Below, in pieces: positions 1 to 5,748 of a stretch of 7,669 nt of DNA; position 1 is the first letter of the stretch; each line of letters starts with the position of its first letter. The stretch is from an uncultured Oscillospiraceae bacterium. GTDB taxonomy: Bacteria > Bacillota > Clostridia > Oscillospirales > Acutalibacteraceae. The notes below the pieces were generated by a model. The model was not told where the DNA came from. It made no database searches and worked only from the letters and a program-made list of their open reading frames with translations. Location of the stretch: NCBI GenBank assembly GCA_958354085.1, contig CATWUX010000109.1:1-7669 (forward strand). Reading direction: 5' to 3'. Made by a program: the position numbers and the translations under genes.

Positions 1-597
1 TACCTCCATCACTGTTTTTTCCATGCGGGGATAGCGCAGATCTTCCGCGTCCATAATCGTCAGAATACGGTCTACCGCCATATCCACTTCATCGTTCAAC
101 ACTACATAATCATAACGGAACGCGCGTGCCAGCTCGCGCTTGGCAACTTCCAACCGTCCGCGGATTTTATCCTCCGTTTCGGTGCCGCGGTCACGCAGGC
201 GGCGTTCCAGCTCCTGCATGGACGGGATCGTAATGAAAATCGACACCAGATCCGCACGGTGATCCATCACTTTTTCCGCGCCTTGCACCTCGATTTCCAG
301 AATTACGTTTTTACCTTCATCCAGCCATTTTTTGATGGAGTCTTCCGGTGTACCGTAATAATTACCGTTATATTCCGCATATTCCAGCAGCTTCTTTTCC
401 TCGATCATGCGCTCGAACTCCGCGCGGGTACGAAAAAAGTAGTGTACCCCTTCGACCTCGCCGGGACGCGGCTCACGCGTTGTCACCGAAACAGACAAAA
501 CCGTATCCGGGCGCTTCTGGAGCAGGCTTTTGATAATCGTCCCCTTACCGGAACCGGATGGGCCGGAAAGAACGATCAGCATACCGCTCTTACTCAT
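1..597 (-). CDS. gmk: Guanylate kinase, 3' end cut by window edge
   Basis: Phosphorylates GMP (and dGMP) to GDP with ATP in the cytoplasm, an essential step of guanine nucleotide synthesis and salvage. Reading the minus strand from the ATG at 597 gives 199 residues with no stop before position 1. Family proteins are about 200-210 residues, so only a short C-terminus is missing. Seen: the P-loop GPSGSGKGT at residues 12-20, the GMP-binding stretch SVTTREPRPGE (about 37-47) followed by HYFF, YGTP (81-84), the LEIEVQGA segment (100-107) and the lid region RLRDRGTE (133-140). The start MSKSGMLIVLSGPSG fits the family better than the internal Met6. The ATG overlaps the end of remA by 8 bases in another frame, so translational coupling is likely. 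The order yicC-remA-gmk is the usual Firmicute order, and rpoZ would be expected next, outside the window. Very sure. Confidence 0.97.
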   Translation of the reverse strand, partial: MSKSGMLIVLSGPSGSGKGTIIKSLLQKRPDTVLSVSVTTREPRPGEVEGVHYFFRTRAEFERMIEEKKLLEYAEYNGNYYGTPEDSIKKWLDEGKNVILEIEVQGAEKVMDHRADLVSIFITIPSMQELERRLRDRGTETEDKIRGRLEVAKRELARAFRYDYVVLNDEVDMAVDRILTIMDAEDLRYPRMEKTVMEV

Positions 598-862
598 CGT
601 CTTCCAGCTCCTCCTCGTCATCCTCGTCGCGATCGTTCAGGCGATTCGCCACAGTTTCCGGCTGCACGGCCGACAGGATCACGTGATCGCTGTCGGTAAC
701 CAGTACGGCGCGCGTACGGCGGCCGTATGTCGCATCAATCAGCGTGCCGCGGTCTTTGGCATCCTGAATAATACGTTTGATAGGCGCGGATTCGGGGCTG
801 ACGATCGCAACCAAGCGGTTCGCAGACACCATGTTTCCAAATCCGATATTGATCAGTTTCAT
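590..862 (-). CDS. remA: RemA / DUF370 DNA-binding regulatory protein
   Basis: A small DNA-binding protein. In Bacillus subtilis RemA activates extracellular matrix and osmoprotection genes; the role in this host is unknown. From the ATG at 862 the protein has 90 residues, close to the 89 of B. subtilis RemA. The core INIGFGN (4-10), VSPESAPIKR (21-30), YGRRTRAV (46-53) and SDHVILSAVQPETV (58-71) is nearly invariant in the family. The C-terminus is a very acidic tail (residues 77-90, almost all Asp/Glu). A TTG at 874 would add four residues, but its purine-rich stretch would abut the codon with no spacing. The ATG at 862 has GGAAAG four bases upstream and matches the family start. It lies 39 bases after yicC and overlaps gmk by 8 bases, so all three are probably one transcript. 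Confidence 0.95.
   Translation of the reverse strand: MKLINIGFGNMVSANRLVAIVSPESAPIKRIIQDAKDRGTLIDATYGRRTRAVLVTDSDHVILSAVQPETVANRLNDRDEDDEEELEDDE
601..615 (-). promoter_or_regulatory. gmk ribosome binding site inside the remA acidic tail
   Basis: On the minus strand AGGAGGAG lies at 615-608, 10-12 bases before the gmk ATG at 597, with a second weaker GGAAG at 605-601. All of it is read as Glu/Asp codons of the RemA C-terminus. The site decides the gmk start, since no other purine-rich stretch lies near it. Confidence 0.6.
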
Positions 863-901
863 ATATCTTTCCAACCCTTTCTACTTTAACAATTTCGCGG
901 G

Positions 902-1780
902 TTATTCGATGTTTTGAATCTGCTCGCGGATTTTCTCGATTTCTGCCTTAACATCCACGACCACACGTGCGAGCTGCACGTCCTGTGATTTGGAGCCGAT
1001 CGTATTGGTCTCGCGGTTGATCTCCTGCACCAGAAAATCCAGCTTACGTCCCACCGCCTCGTCGCTCTCCAGCATATGCTCCAGCTGCTCTAGATGGCTG
1101 CGCAGACGGACCGTTTCCTCAGCGACCGCGATTTTATCCGCAAACAGCGCCGCCTCCGTCAGCAGGCGCTGCTCATCCACGCAAGCTGTGGAAAGCAGCT
1201 CTTTCATACGCGCCTGCACCTTTTCCATGTGCTCCTGCACCGTCTGGGGCGAGCGTTCTTCCACGAAAGCGACCGCCTCCAAAATCGAACGGCTCCGACC
1301 GAGGATATCTTCTTTCATACGCGCGCCCTCGCGCTCCCGCATCTGTATAAAACGCTCCAGCGCCTGATCGGTCACGGCACGCACGGCCTCCCAAATGGCG
1401 TCCTCATCCTCCGGCGCCTTGCGCACCGTCAAAATATCCGGATAGCGTGTCAGCGACATCGCCGTGACATCCTCACGCAAACCGTAGCGCTCGGATAAAT
1501 CGTGCAGAGCTTTCAGGTATCCCTCAGCCAGCGCATAGTTCACCGCCACTTCACTGCCCGGCGCATCGGTAGTCTCAATCCAGACATATACATCGACCTT
1601 GCCGCGTGAAATCGCCGCCTGCAAATAGGATTTCAGCTTATCATCCAAAAAGCCATAGGCGCGCGGCAAACGGGAAGAATACTCAAAATAGCGGTGATTC
1701 ACAGACTTCACTTCCACGGTGATGTCCATACCGTCGCGATTTTCCTGAAACCGACCATAACCGGTCATGCTTCGTATCAT
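902..1780 (-). CDS. yicC: YicC/YloC family endoribonuclease
   Basis: YicC-family proteins are stress-associated proteins shown to have endoribonuclease activity; B. subtilis YloC is the Firmicute relative. The 292 residues match the usual length (about 287-292). Seen: the diagnostic start MIRSMTGYGR (1-10), SVNHRYFE (26-33), a charged helical middle (about 140-205), and the C-terminal DUF1732 part with ETVRLRSHL (222-230), KLDFLVQEINRETNTIGSKS (246-265) and the closing EKIREQIQNIE. The ATG at 1780 is set by the family start. GAAAGG lies about 11 bases upstream. It is the first gene of the yicC-remA-gmk unit, behind a leader with several repeats (1803-1847). The family is certain; the molecular role in this organism is by homology only. 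Confidence 0.97.
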   Translation of the reverse strand: MIRSMTGYGRFQENRDGMDITVEVKSVNHRYFEYSSRLPRAYGFLDDKLKSYLQAAISRGKVDVYVWIETTDAPGSEVAVNYALAEGYLKALHDLSERYGLREDVTAMSLTRYPDILTVRKAPEDEDAIWEAVRAVTDQALERFIQMREREGARMKEDILGRSRSILEAVAFVEERSPQTVQEHMEKVQARMKELLSTACVDEQRLLTEAALFADKIAVAEETVRLRSHLEQLEHMLESDEAVGRKLDFLVQEINRETNTIGSKSQDVQLARVVVDVKAEIEKIREQIQNIE

Positions 1781-1802
1781 ATTTGTGCCAGCCTTTCTTT
1801 CC

Positions 1803-1847
1803 TGTTTTTATATAAAAACAACCTACCGGTAGTATAGGGTAAAAACA
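1803..1847. repeat. Repeat-rich leader of yicC: two palindromes and three 8-mer copies
   Basis: Seen directly: a perfect 18-base palindrome TGTTTTTATATAAAAACA at 1803-1820, a perfect 10-base palindrome CTACCGGTAG at 1823-1832, and a third copy of the 8-mer TAAAAACA at 1840-1847. The 8-mer thus occurs at 1813-1820 and 1840-1847 in the same direction, 27 bases apart, and inverted at 1803-1810. The block lies between the predicted promoter and the yicC start. It could be an operator array or, in RNA, a hairpin just before the ribosome binding site. A -10-like TATACT (minus strand, 1836-1831) overlaps it, but no good -35 accompanies it. Confidence 0.6.
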
Positions 1848-1872
1848 GCTTGAAGTTACACCCTTACCGATT

Positions 1873-1901
1873 ATTTTACCAGAATTACGCAGTATTTGCA
1901 A
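1873..1901 (-). promoter_or_regulatory. Sigma-A-type promoter of yicC-remA-gmk
   Basis: On the minus strand, -35 TTGCAA (1901-1896) is separated by exactly 17 bases from -10 TAAAAT (1878-1873), which is preceded by TGG, giving an extended -10. The start of transcription would fall near 1866, leaving a leader of about 86 bases before the yicC ATG. It lies just downstream of the preceding operon's terminator, as expected. Confidence 0.6.
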
Positions 1902-1956
1902 TCGCAATCCGCGATTTTTGCATGGTGAAAATGCCGATATTTTCCCACATGACGAA

Positions 1957-1981
1957 CAAAAGCCCCAAAAAGGGGCTTTTG
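1957..1981 (-). terminator. Intrinsic terminator after the carboxyltransferase operon
   Basis: A perfect 10-base inverted repeat, CAAAAGCCCC and GGGGCTTTTG, flanks a five-base A/T loop. On the minus strand the hairpin's 3' arm ends in CTTTTG followed by TT. It lies about 40 bases after the stop of the 5S-type gene (2020) and before the yicC promoter. The plus strand also shows a T-rich tail, so it could work both ways, though no plus-strand gene needs it. Confidence 0.85.
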
Positions 1982-2019
1982 TTTATAGATTTTGTACGAT
2001 TTTCCTGTCATCCGATCGA

Positions 2020-3420
2020 TCAAACCGGATGTACTTTGTTTTCCACATCGAGATGCTGTCCATCGATGTTGTACTTTTTGTTGCGGCGTTTTTCAAAGAA
2101 TTTGACCGCTACCTGTCCAAACTGCGCATAGGTGAGGACGTCCTCCTCCTGCTCATACCATTCGGCACACTCTTTGCGCATTTTCTCCAGCTCCGGCTCC
2201 AATCTGTCGGCCGGACGGCAGGTAATCTGCTCTTCATCGCCAATGATTTTCTTCACAAACTCCGGATCGATCGGCACCGGCGTAGAGCCGTATTCCCCGC
2301 GAACCAGACCTTTGAATTCTTTGGTGACCATTTTATAGCGCTCACCGCCGATGACGTTAAACACCGCCTGCGTACCCACAATCTGAGAGGAAGGCGTAAC
2401 CAGCGGCGGATAACCGGCGTCCTTACGCACGCGCGGCACTTCCTGCAACACTTCTTCCAGCTTATCTTCCTTGCCCGCCTGCTTAAGCTGGCTGACGAGG
2501 TTGGACAGCATACCGCCCGGCACCTGATAAATCAAGGCGTTGGTATCCACTTCCAGCATTTTCGGGTTCAGCAGACCGCTGTCCATATATTTTTTACGCA
2601 GCCCCTGGAAATGACGGCTGACCTCGTTGAGCTTCACCAGATCGAGACCGGTGTCATACGGCGTACCGGCCAGTGCGGCGACCATGGACTCGGTTGCCGG
2701 GTGCGAGGTTCCCATCGCCAGCGGAGACAGCGCGGTATCCACAATATCCGCTCCGGCTTCGATCGCCTTCATCAGCACCATGTCCGCGATGCCCGCCGTA
2801 AAGTGCGAATGAATCTGAATCGGGATTTTCACGGTCTCTTTCAAAGCCTTAACCAAGTCATAGGTCTCGTAAGGCACAAGCAGACCCGCCATGTCCTTCA
2901 GGCAGATCGAATCCGCACCGGTTTCCTCCAACGCCTTCGCATATTTGACAAAATAGTCAATATTATGCACAGGGCTGGTGGTATAGGAGATCGCGACCTG
3001 CACATGGGCGCCTGCCTCCGCGCGGGCAGCCTTGATCGAGGTCTCGAGATTGCGGATATCATTCAACGCATCAAAAATACGAATAACATCGATGCCGTTT
3101 GCCACAGATTTTTGCACGAAATACTGCACAATATCGTCCGCATAATGACGGTAGCCCAGCATATTCTGACCGCGAAACAGCATTTGCAACGGCGTCTTGG
3201 GCATATGCTTTTTCAAAGTACGCAAGCGCTCCCACGGATCTTCATCCAGAAAACGCAGGCAGGAGTCAAAGGTAGCACCGCCCCAGCACTCCAGAGAATG
3301 GAAACCAATATTATCCAACTGCTCCAACGCGGGCAGCATATCCTCAGTGGTCATACGGGTAGCGATCAGCGACTGATGTGCGTCACGCAGGATCGTTTCG
3401 GTAATTCCGACCTTCGCCAA
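2020..3420 (-). CDS. Pyruvate/oxaloacetate carboxyltransferase subunit (5S / OadA / PycB type) without biotin domain
   Basis: Moves a carboxyl group between carboxybiotin and pyruvate/oxaloacetate, as in transcarboxylase 5S, oxaloacetate decarboxylase alpha and pyruvate carboxylase subunit B. Seen: a DRE-TIM metallolyase-like barrel with the metal Asp in ETILRDAHQS (about 8-17), ECWGGATFD (44-52), RGQNMLGY (83-90), FDALND (116-121), the probable carbamylated Lys in CLKDMAG (173-179), the metal His pair in HSHFTAG (204-210), and SPLAMGTSHPATES (232-245). The conserved PYC/OADA C-terminal region follows. The protein ends without the Ala/Pro linker and biotinyl domain of many OadA proteins; the carrier is the separate gene upstream. 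I chose the TTG at 3420: AAAGGA touches the upstream ATG (3429) with no spacing but is 9 bases from the TTG, and the product then begins AKVGITET, the family's normal start. If the ATG is used, the gene is 2020-3429 (469 residues). It follows the biotin gene in the same operon and precedes a terminator. Confidence 0.93.
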   Translation of the reverse strand: MAKVGITETILRDAHQSLIATRMTTEDMLPALEQLDNIGFHSLECWGGATFDSCLRFLDEDPWERLRTLKKHMPKTPLQMLFRGQNMLGYRHYADDIVQYFVQKSVANGIDVIRIFDALNDIRNLETSIKAARAEAGAHVQVAISYTTSPVHNIDYFVKYAKALEETGADSICLKDMAGLLVPYETYDLVKALKETVKIPIQIHSHFTAGIADMVLMKAIEAGADIVDTALSPLAMGTSHPATESMVAALAGTPYDTGLDLVKLNEVSRHFQGLRKKYMDSGLLNPKMLEVDTNALIYQVPGGMLSNLVSQLKQAGKEDKLEEVLQEVPRVRKDAGYPPLVTPSSQIVGTQAVFNVIGGERYKMVTKEFKGLVRGEYGSTPVPIDPEFVKKIIGDEEQITCRPADRLEPELEKMRKECAEWYEQEEDVLTYAQFGQVAVKFFEKRRNKKYNIDGQHLDVENKVHPV

Positions 3421-3460
3421 TTCTATCATTCCTTTCTGTAACGGAAAACTCTCCGGTGGA

Positions 3461-3862
3461 TTAGTTCAGGGAAACCAGAGCCTTACCGGAATCCACGCTG
3501 TCGCCCTTGTTCACATGAACGCCGGCAATCACGCCGTCGCGGGGAGACATGATTTCATTTTCCATTTTCATCGCTTCCAGAATCAGCAAGACCTGCCCTT
3601 TGGTCACCGTATCGCCGGCGCTGACCATCACATTCATGATCGTACCGGGCATGGGAGCGTTAATGACTTCGGCTCCGGCAGCCGCAGCAGGGGCAGCAGG
3701 CGCGGCGGGTGCCGCAGCAGGAGCAGGAGCCGCAGCAGGAGCCGCAGCCGGTGCCGGAGCGGCAACGGGAGCCGCCGCCACAGGAGCGGGTGCGCCGGCG
3801 CCAATCTCTTCTACTTGTACGTCATAAGCATTGCCATTTACCGTAATATTAAATCTTTTCAT
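3461..3862 (-). CDS. Biotin carboxyl carrier subunit (1.3S / decarboxylase gamma-delta type)
   Basis: Carries the carboxyl group on biotin between the two carboxyltransferases encoded on either side. The 133 residues comprise a short N-terminal strand region MKRFNITVNGNAYDVQVEEI (1-20), a linker of only Ala, Pro, Val and Gly (about 22-64), and a biotinyl domain (about 65-133). The biotinylation motif is EAMKMEN with Lys99 as the acceptor. The domain also shows APMPGTI (69-75) and a typical C-terminal hammerhead. As I recall it, the Propionibacterium transcarboxylase 1.3S subunit has the same order (MKLKVTVNGTAYDV-like start, Gly/Ala/Pro linker, biotinyl domain) at about 123 residues. ATG at 3862, AAAGGA about 11-12 bases upstream. 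It lies 47 bases after the 12S-type gene and about 40 bases before the 5S-type start. A biotin protein ligase would be needed from elsewhere. Confidence 0.95.
   Translation of the reverse strand: MKRFNITVNGNAYDVQVEEIGAGAPAPVAAAPVAAPAPAAAPAAAPAPAAAPAAPAAPAAAAGAEVINAPMPGTIMNVMVSAGDTVTKGQVLLILEAMKMENEIMSPRDGVIAGVHVNKGDSVDSGKALVSLN
3671..3799 (-). repeat. Low-complexity Ala/Pro linker-coding stretch
   Basis: About 43 codons of the biotin carrier (residues 22-64) encode only Ala, Pro, Val and Gly in short irregular blocks such as PAAAPAAAP, with GC-rich GCAGCAGG-like units in the DNA. It is the flexible arm that lets biotin swing between active sites. Its repetitive DNA may vary in length between strains and produces spurious Ser/Arg-rich reading frames on the other strand. 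Confidence 0.8.
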
Positions 3863-3909
3863 GGGAAAACAGTCCTTTCTTTCTTCTGAATCGGCGGATT
3901 CTACAAACC

Positions 3910-5229
3910 TTACAGCTGGATATTGGAATGTTTCTTGGGCAGACGGGACACGCGTTTGCCGGACAGCATATCCAGCATGGCGATCAGCTTGGACTTGGTC
4001 TCAGCGGGCTCCACAACATCGGTTACAAAACCGGCCGCAGCCGCAGACAGCGGCGAGCATTCGGTCTGGGCATATTCCTCTACCAGTTTGGCGCGCTCAG
4101 TAGTCGGATCGGTCATTTTCGCAAGGCGATCCTGCCACAGAATATGAATGGCGGTTTCGGGCGCAAGCGGCGAAATCACCGCTGTCGGCCAAGCGAGGAC
4201 GGCATCCGCGCCCGCTTTTTTACCGGCGACCGCAATATAAACCGGGCCGTATGCTTTTCCGACGATCACGCTGATTTTGGCGGTGGTTGCCTCCGCATAC
4301 GCTTGCGACAGCTTGGCGGCGCTCTTGAGACACTGGAAGCCGGCGGCGTCCACAAACGTCAGCACCGGAATGGAAAAGCTGTCGCATAGCCGCACAAAGC
4401 GGGCGGCGCGCGAAGCGCTGCCTCCGCAAACTTTATCGCCTTTCAGAGCAACCAAACCGCAGGCCGTGCCGCCGACGCGGGCAAACGCCATGGATACGCA
4501 GGAGCTTTCCTTGCCGATGTTCACAATGGTATCGGCATCCGCAACGGCTTCCAACACGTTTTCGATCGAATCGCAAGCCGCCATGGCTGCTCCGTCAAAT
4601 TCATATGCGACCGGCACGGCAAGGTTATTGGACGGCAGATATGCCAGCAGCTCACGCGCTTTGGCAAGCGCCGCCTGTGCGTCCTCGACAACGATATCCG
4701 CGCTTGCGTTGTCATCGCCGACATTCAGATAATAGTCCGCCTCTTTGGCAGCCACAACGATATCCGCTGTTGCGGCGATCAAAGCAGCCGTACCGACACA
4801 CGCGCCCGTGATAACGGCGATTTGCGGAACGACGCCGGAAAGAGCATTGGATTGCAGCAGAATTTCCGCAATCGCATCCATCGCATCAAGACCCTCAGCC
4901 AGCTTTGCACCGTCACTGTCAAAAATGCCGACAACCGGTGCGCCGTTTTGGGCAGCCAGCTCATAGACTTTGCAAATCTTGGCGGCTTGCGCCTTGCCGA
5001 CAGCGCCACGGCATACCTCATGATCCTGCGCGTACGCATACACGGGCGCGCCGTCTACCATACCGTAACCGGCTACAGCCTCAGCAGGTTTGTCGCCATC
5101 GCAGGCCAAACGGTCGATTTCGACAAAGGTTCCCTCATCGAAAAACTGCTGAAGCTGCTTGCGTGCCGGTGAATTTTCAAGGGCGGAAACAGCATCGGCC
5201 AGTTTCTGAAGCGGATTCTGCATATTCAT
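3910..5229 (-). CDS. Divergent acyl-CoA carboxyltransferase subunit (12S / MmdA / PccB-like)
   Basis: Belongs to the carboxyltransferase family that moves carboxyl groups between biotin and an acyl-CoA (transcarboxylase 12S, methylmalonyl-CoA decarboxylase alpha, propionyl-CoA carboxylase beta). Two crotonase-like halves are visible. N-half: AGYGMVDGAPVYAYAQD (53-69), QAAKICKVYELAAQNGAPVV (81-100), TGACVGTAAL (141-150). C-half: RAARFVRLCDSFSIPVLTFVD (274-294), YAEATTAKISVIVGKAYGPVY (311-331), WPTAVISPLAPETA (347-360). The C-terminus PKKHSNIQL resembles the family's usual KKHGNIPL. It has 439 residues against about 510-520 usual, with shortened loops after about residue 170 and after 298. The GG pairs of the two oxyanion motifs read GT (146-147) and GP (328-329), so substrate and activity are uncertain. 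The ATG at 5229 has GGAGG seven bases upstream; the ATG at 5274 would add 15 unlikely residues. First gene of a three-gene operon. Confidence 0.85.
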   Translation of the reverse strand: MNMQNPLQKLADAVSALENSPARKQLQQFFDEGTFVEIDRLACDGDKPAEAVAGYGMVDGAPVYAYAQDHEVCRGAVGKAQAAKICKVYELAAQNGAPVVGIFDSDGAKLAEGLDAMDAIAEILLQSNALSGVVPQIAVITGACVGTAALIAATADIVVAAKEADYYLNVGDDNASADIVVEDAQAALAKARELLAYLPSNNLAVPVAYEFDGAAMAACDSIENVLEAVADADTIVNIGKESSCVSMAFARVGGTACGLVALKGDKVCGGSASRAARFVRLCDSFSIPVLTFVDAAGFQCLKSAAKLSQAYAEATTAKISVIVGKAYGPVYIAVAGKKAGADAVLAWPTAVISPLAPETAIHILWQDRLAKMTDPTTERAKLVEEYAQTECSPLSAAAAGFVTDVVEPAETKSKLIAMLDMLSGKRVSRLPKKHSNIQL

Positions 5230-5236
5230 TTCCCTA

Positions 5237-5256
5237 CCTCCATGCGCCAGAGCGCA
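5237..5256 (-). promoter_or_regulatory. Ribosome binding site and adjacent hairpin of the 12S-type gene
   Basis: On the minus strand GGAGG (5241-5237) sits seven bases before the ATG at 5229 and decides this start. Just upstream, TGCGC and GCGCA (5256-5252 and 5247-5243) can pair around a four-base loop, ending one base before the GGAGG. A role of the hairpin in translation is only a guess. Confidence 0.6.
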
Positions 5257-5351
5257 AATTTGAATTTCCCGCATCGGGGTTTACGGGGATGGTTTTGGTC
5301 GCTGCGGCAGCAGAAAAATTCTATCAGTCGCATATAACGCAAATTAGATTT

Positions 5352-5380
5352 ATTATATTCTATTTTTCAAAAAAAAACAA
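5352..5380 (-). promoter_or_regulatory. Sigma-A-type promoter of the carboxyltransferase operon
   Basis: On the minus strand a perfect -10 TATAAT (5357-5352) lies exactly 17 bases after TTGTTT (5380-5375), a -35 matching the TTG of the consensus. The region is strongly A/T rich. Transcription would start near 5345, giving a leader of about 116 bases before the ATG at 5229. I recognise no known riboswitch in that leader. The -35 overlaps the T run of the preceding unit's possible terminator. Confidence 0.7.
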
Positions 5381-5394
5381 GAACTTTCTTATTT
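5369..5394 (-). terminator. Possible weak terminator after the GNAT-like gene
   Basis: On the minus strand AAATAAGA (5394-5387) can pair with TCTTGTTT (5382-5375) around a four-base loop, with one G-U pair, and six more T follow (5374-5369) as part of a T9 run. The hairpin is A/T rich, so it would be weak, and it contains the TAA stop of the small gene at 5389-5391. Confidence 0.35.
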
Positions 5395-5748
5395 CGCGCA
5401 GCAGGAATGGTTAAAAAATTCACGAATCAAAATGCGGAAACAATTGTCAGTTTTGACGAATCTTAGGCGTGAAAGTAAAGGGAACAACGCTTCTTCGCCG
5501 CAAGACGCCGTTTCTGCGCCGTTGGACAGGGCCGCATTCAGCGCCGCACGCACTAATCCCTCCAGCAACATCTCGTCGGGGGCTTGTCCGCGCAGCAAAA
5601 CACATTCCGTACCGGTCACCCGATACAGAATGTACCCAATTTCTGTTACCCTATCCCGCATAACCAGACCGGACACGGGCGGTTCTATATTGTTTTGCAC
5701 GCACAATCGATGTAAGGCCGCCTCATCCGCGGCGACGATTGCCAGCAT
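5389..5748 (-). CDS. Small GNAT-like hypothetical protein
   Basis: I cannot name a function with confidence. The 119-residue product (from the ATG at 5748) has IGYILYRVTG (37-46), then LLEGLVRAALNAALSNGAETA (61-81), then LFPLLSRLRFVKTDN (88-102). This strand, helix, strand and short 'LGF'-like motif resembles the second half of GNAT N-acetyltransferases, but the acetyl-CoA Q/RxxGxG/A loop is not clear, so it may be degenerate or non-catalytic. It ends in REFFNHSCCAK, with Phe and Cys pairs. A GGGAGG about 10 bases upstream supports the ATG at 5748. The in-frame ATGs at 5757 and 5766 have this site too close or no site at all. It overlaps the end of the pseudouridine synthase gene by 26 bases, suggesting coupled translation and that it is a real gene. 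Confidence 0.7.
   Translation of the reverse strand: MLAIVAADEAALHRLCVQNNIEPPVSGLVMRDRVTEIGYILYRVTGTECVLLRGQAPDEMLLEGLVRAALNAALSNGAETASCGEEALFPLLSRLRFVKTDNCFRILIREFFNHSCCAK

Noticed and set aside
1831..1836. Second yicC promoter with -10 TATACT
   Set aside because: No acceptable -35 lies 16-18 bases upstream, although a regulator-dependent promoter cannot be excluded.
1918..3441. A 507-codon open frame on the plus strand
   Set aside because: It is fully antisense to the 5S-type gene, has a His/Arg-rich composition of a reverse frame and matches no domain I recognise, while the minus-strand frame carries conserved catalytic motifs.
3515..3889. Plus-strand frame with a Ser/Arg repeat
   Set aside because: It is the complement of the Ala/Pro linker codons of the biotin carrier; the repeat is a by-product of GC-rich linker DNA.
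2020..5229. Complete Na+-translocating oxaloacetate or methylmalonyl-CoA decarboxylase
   Set aside because: No membrane beta subunit or single-span gamma subunit is encoded in the operon, which is closed by a promoter and a terminator inside the window.
5230..5274. Longer 12S-type protein starting at the ATG at 5274
   Set aside because: No ribosome binding site precedes it, the added 15 residues do not look like the family, and a well-spaced GGAGG supports the ATG at 5229.
5230..5345. Riboswitch in the leader of the carboxyltransferase operon
   Set aside because: Only small hairpins of 4-5 base pairs are visible and none matches a riboswitch class I recognise.
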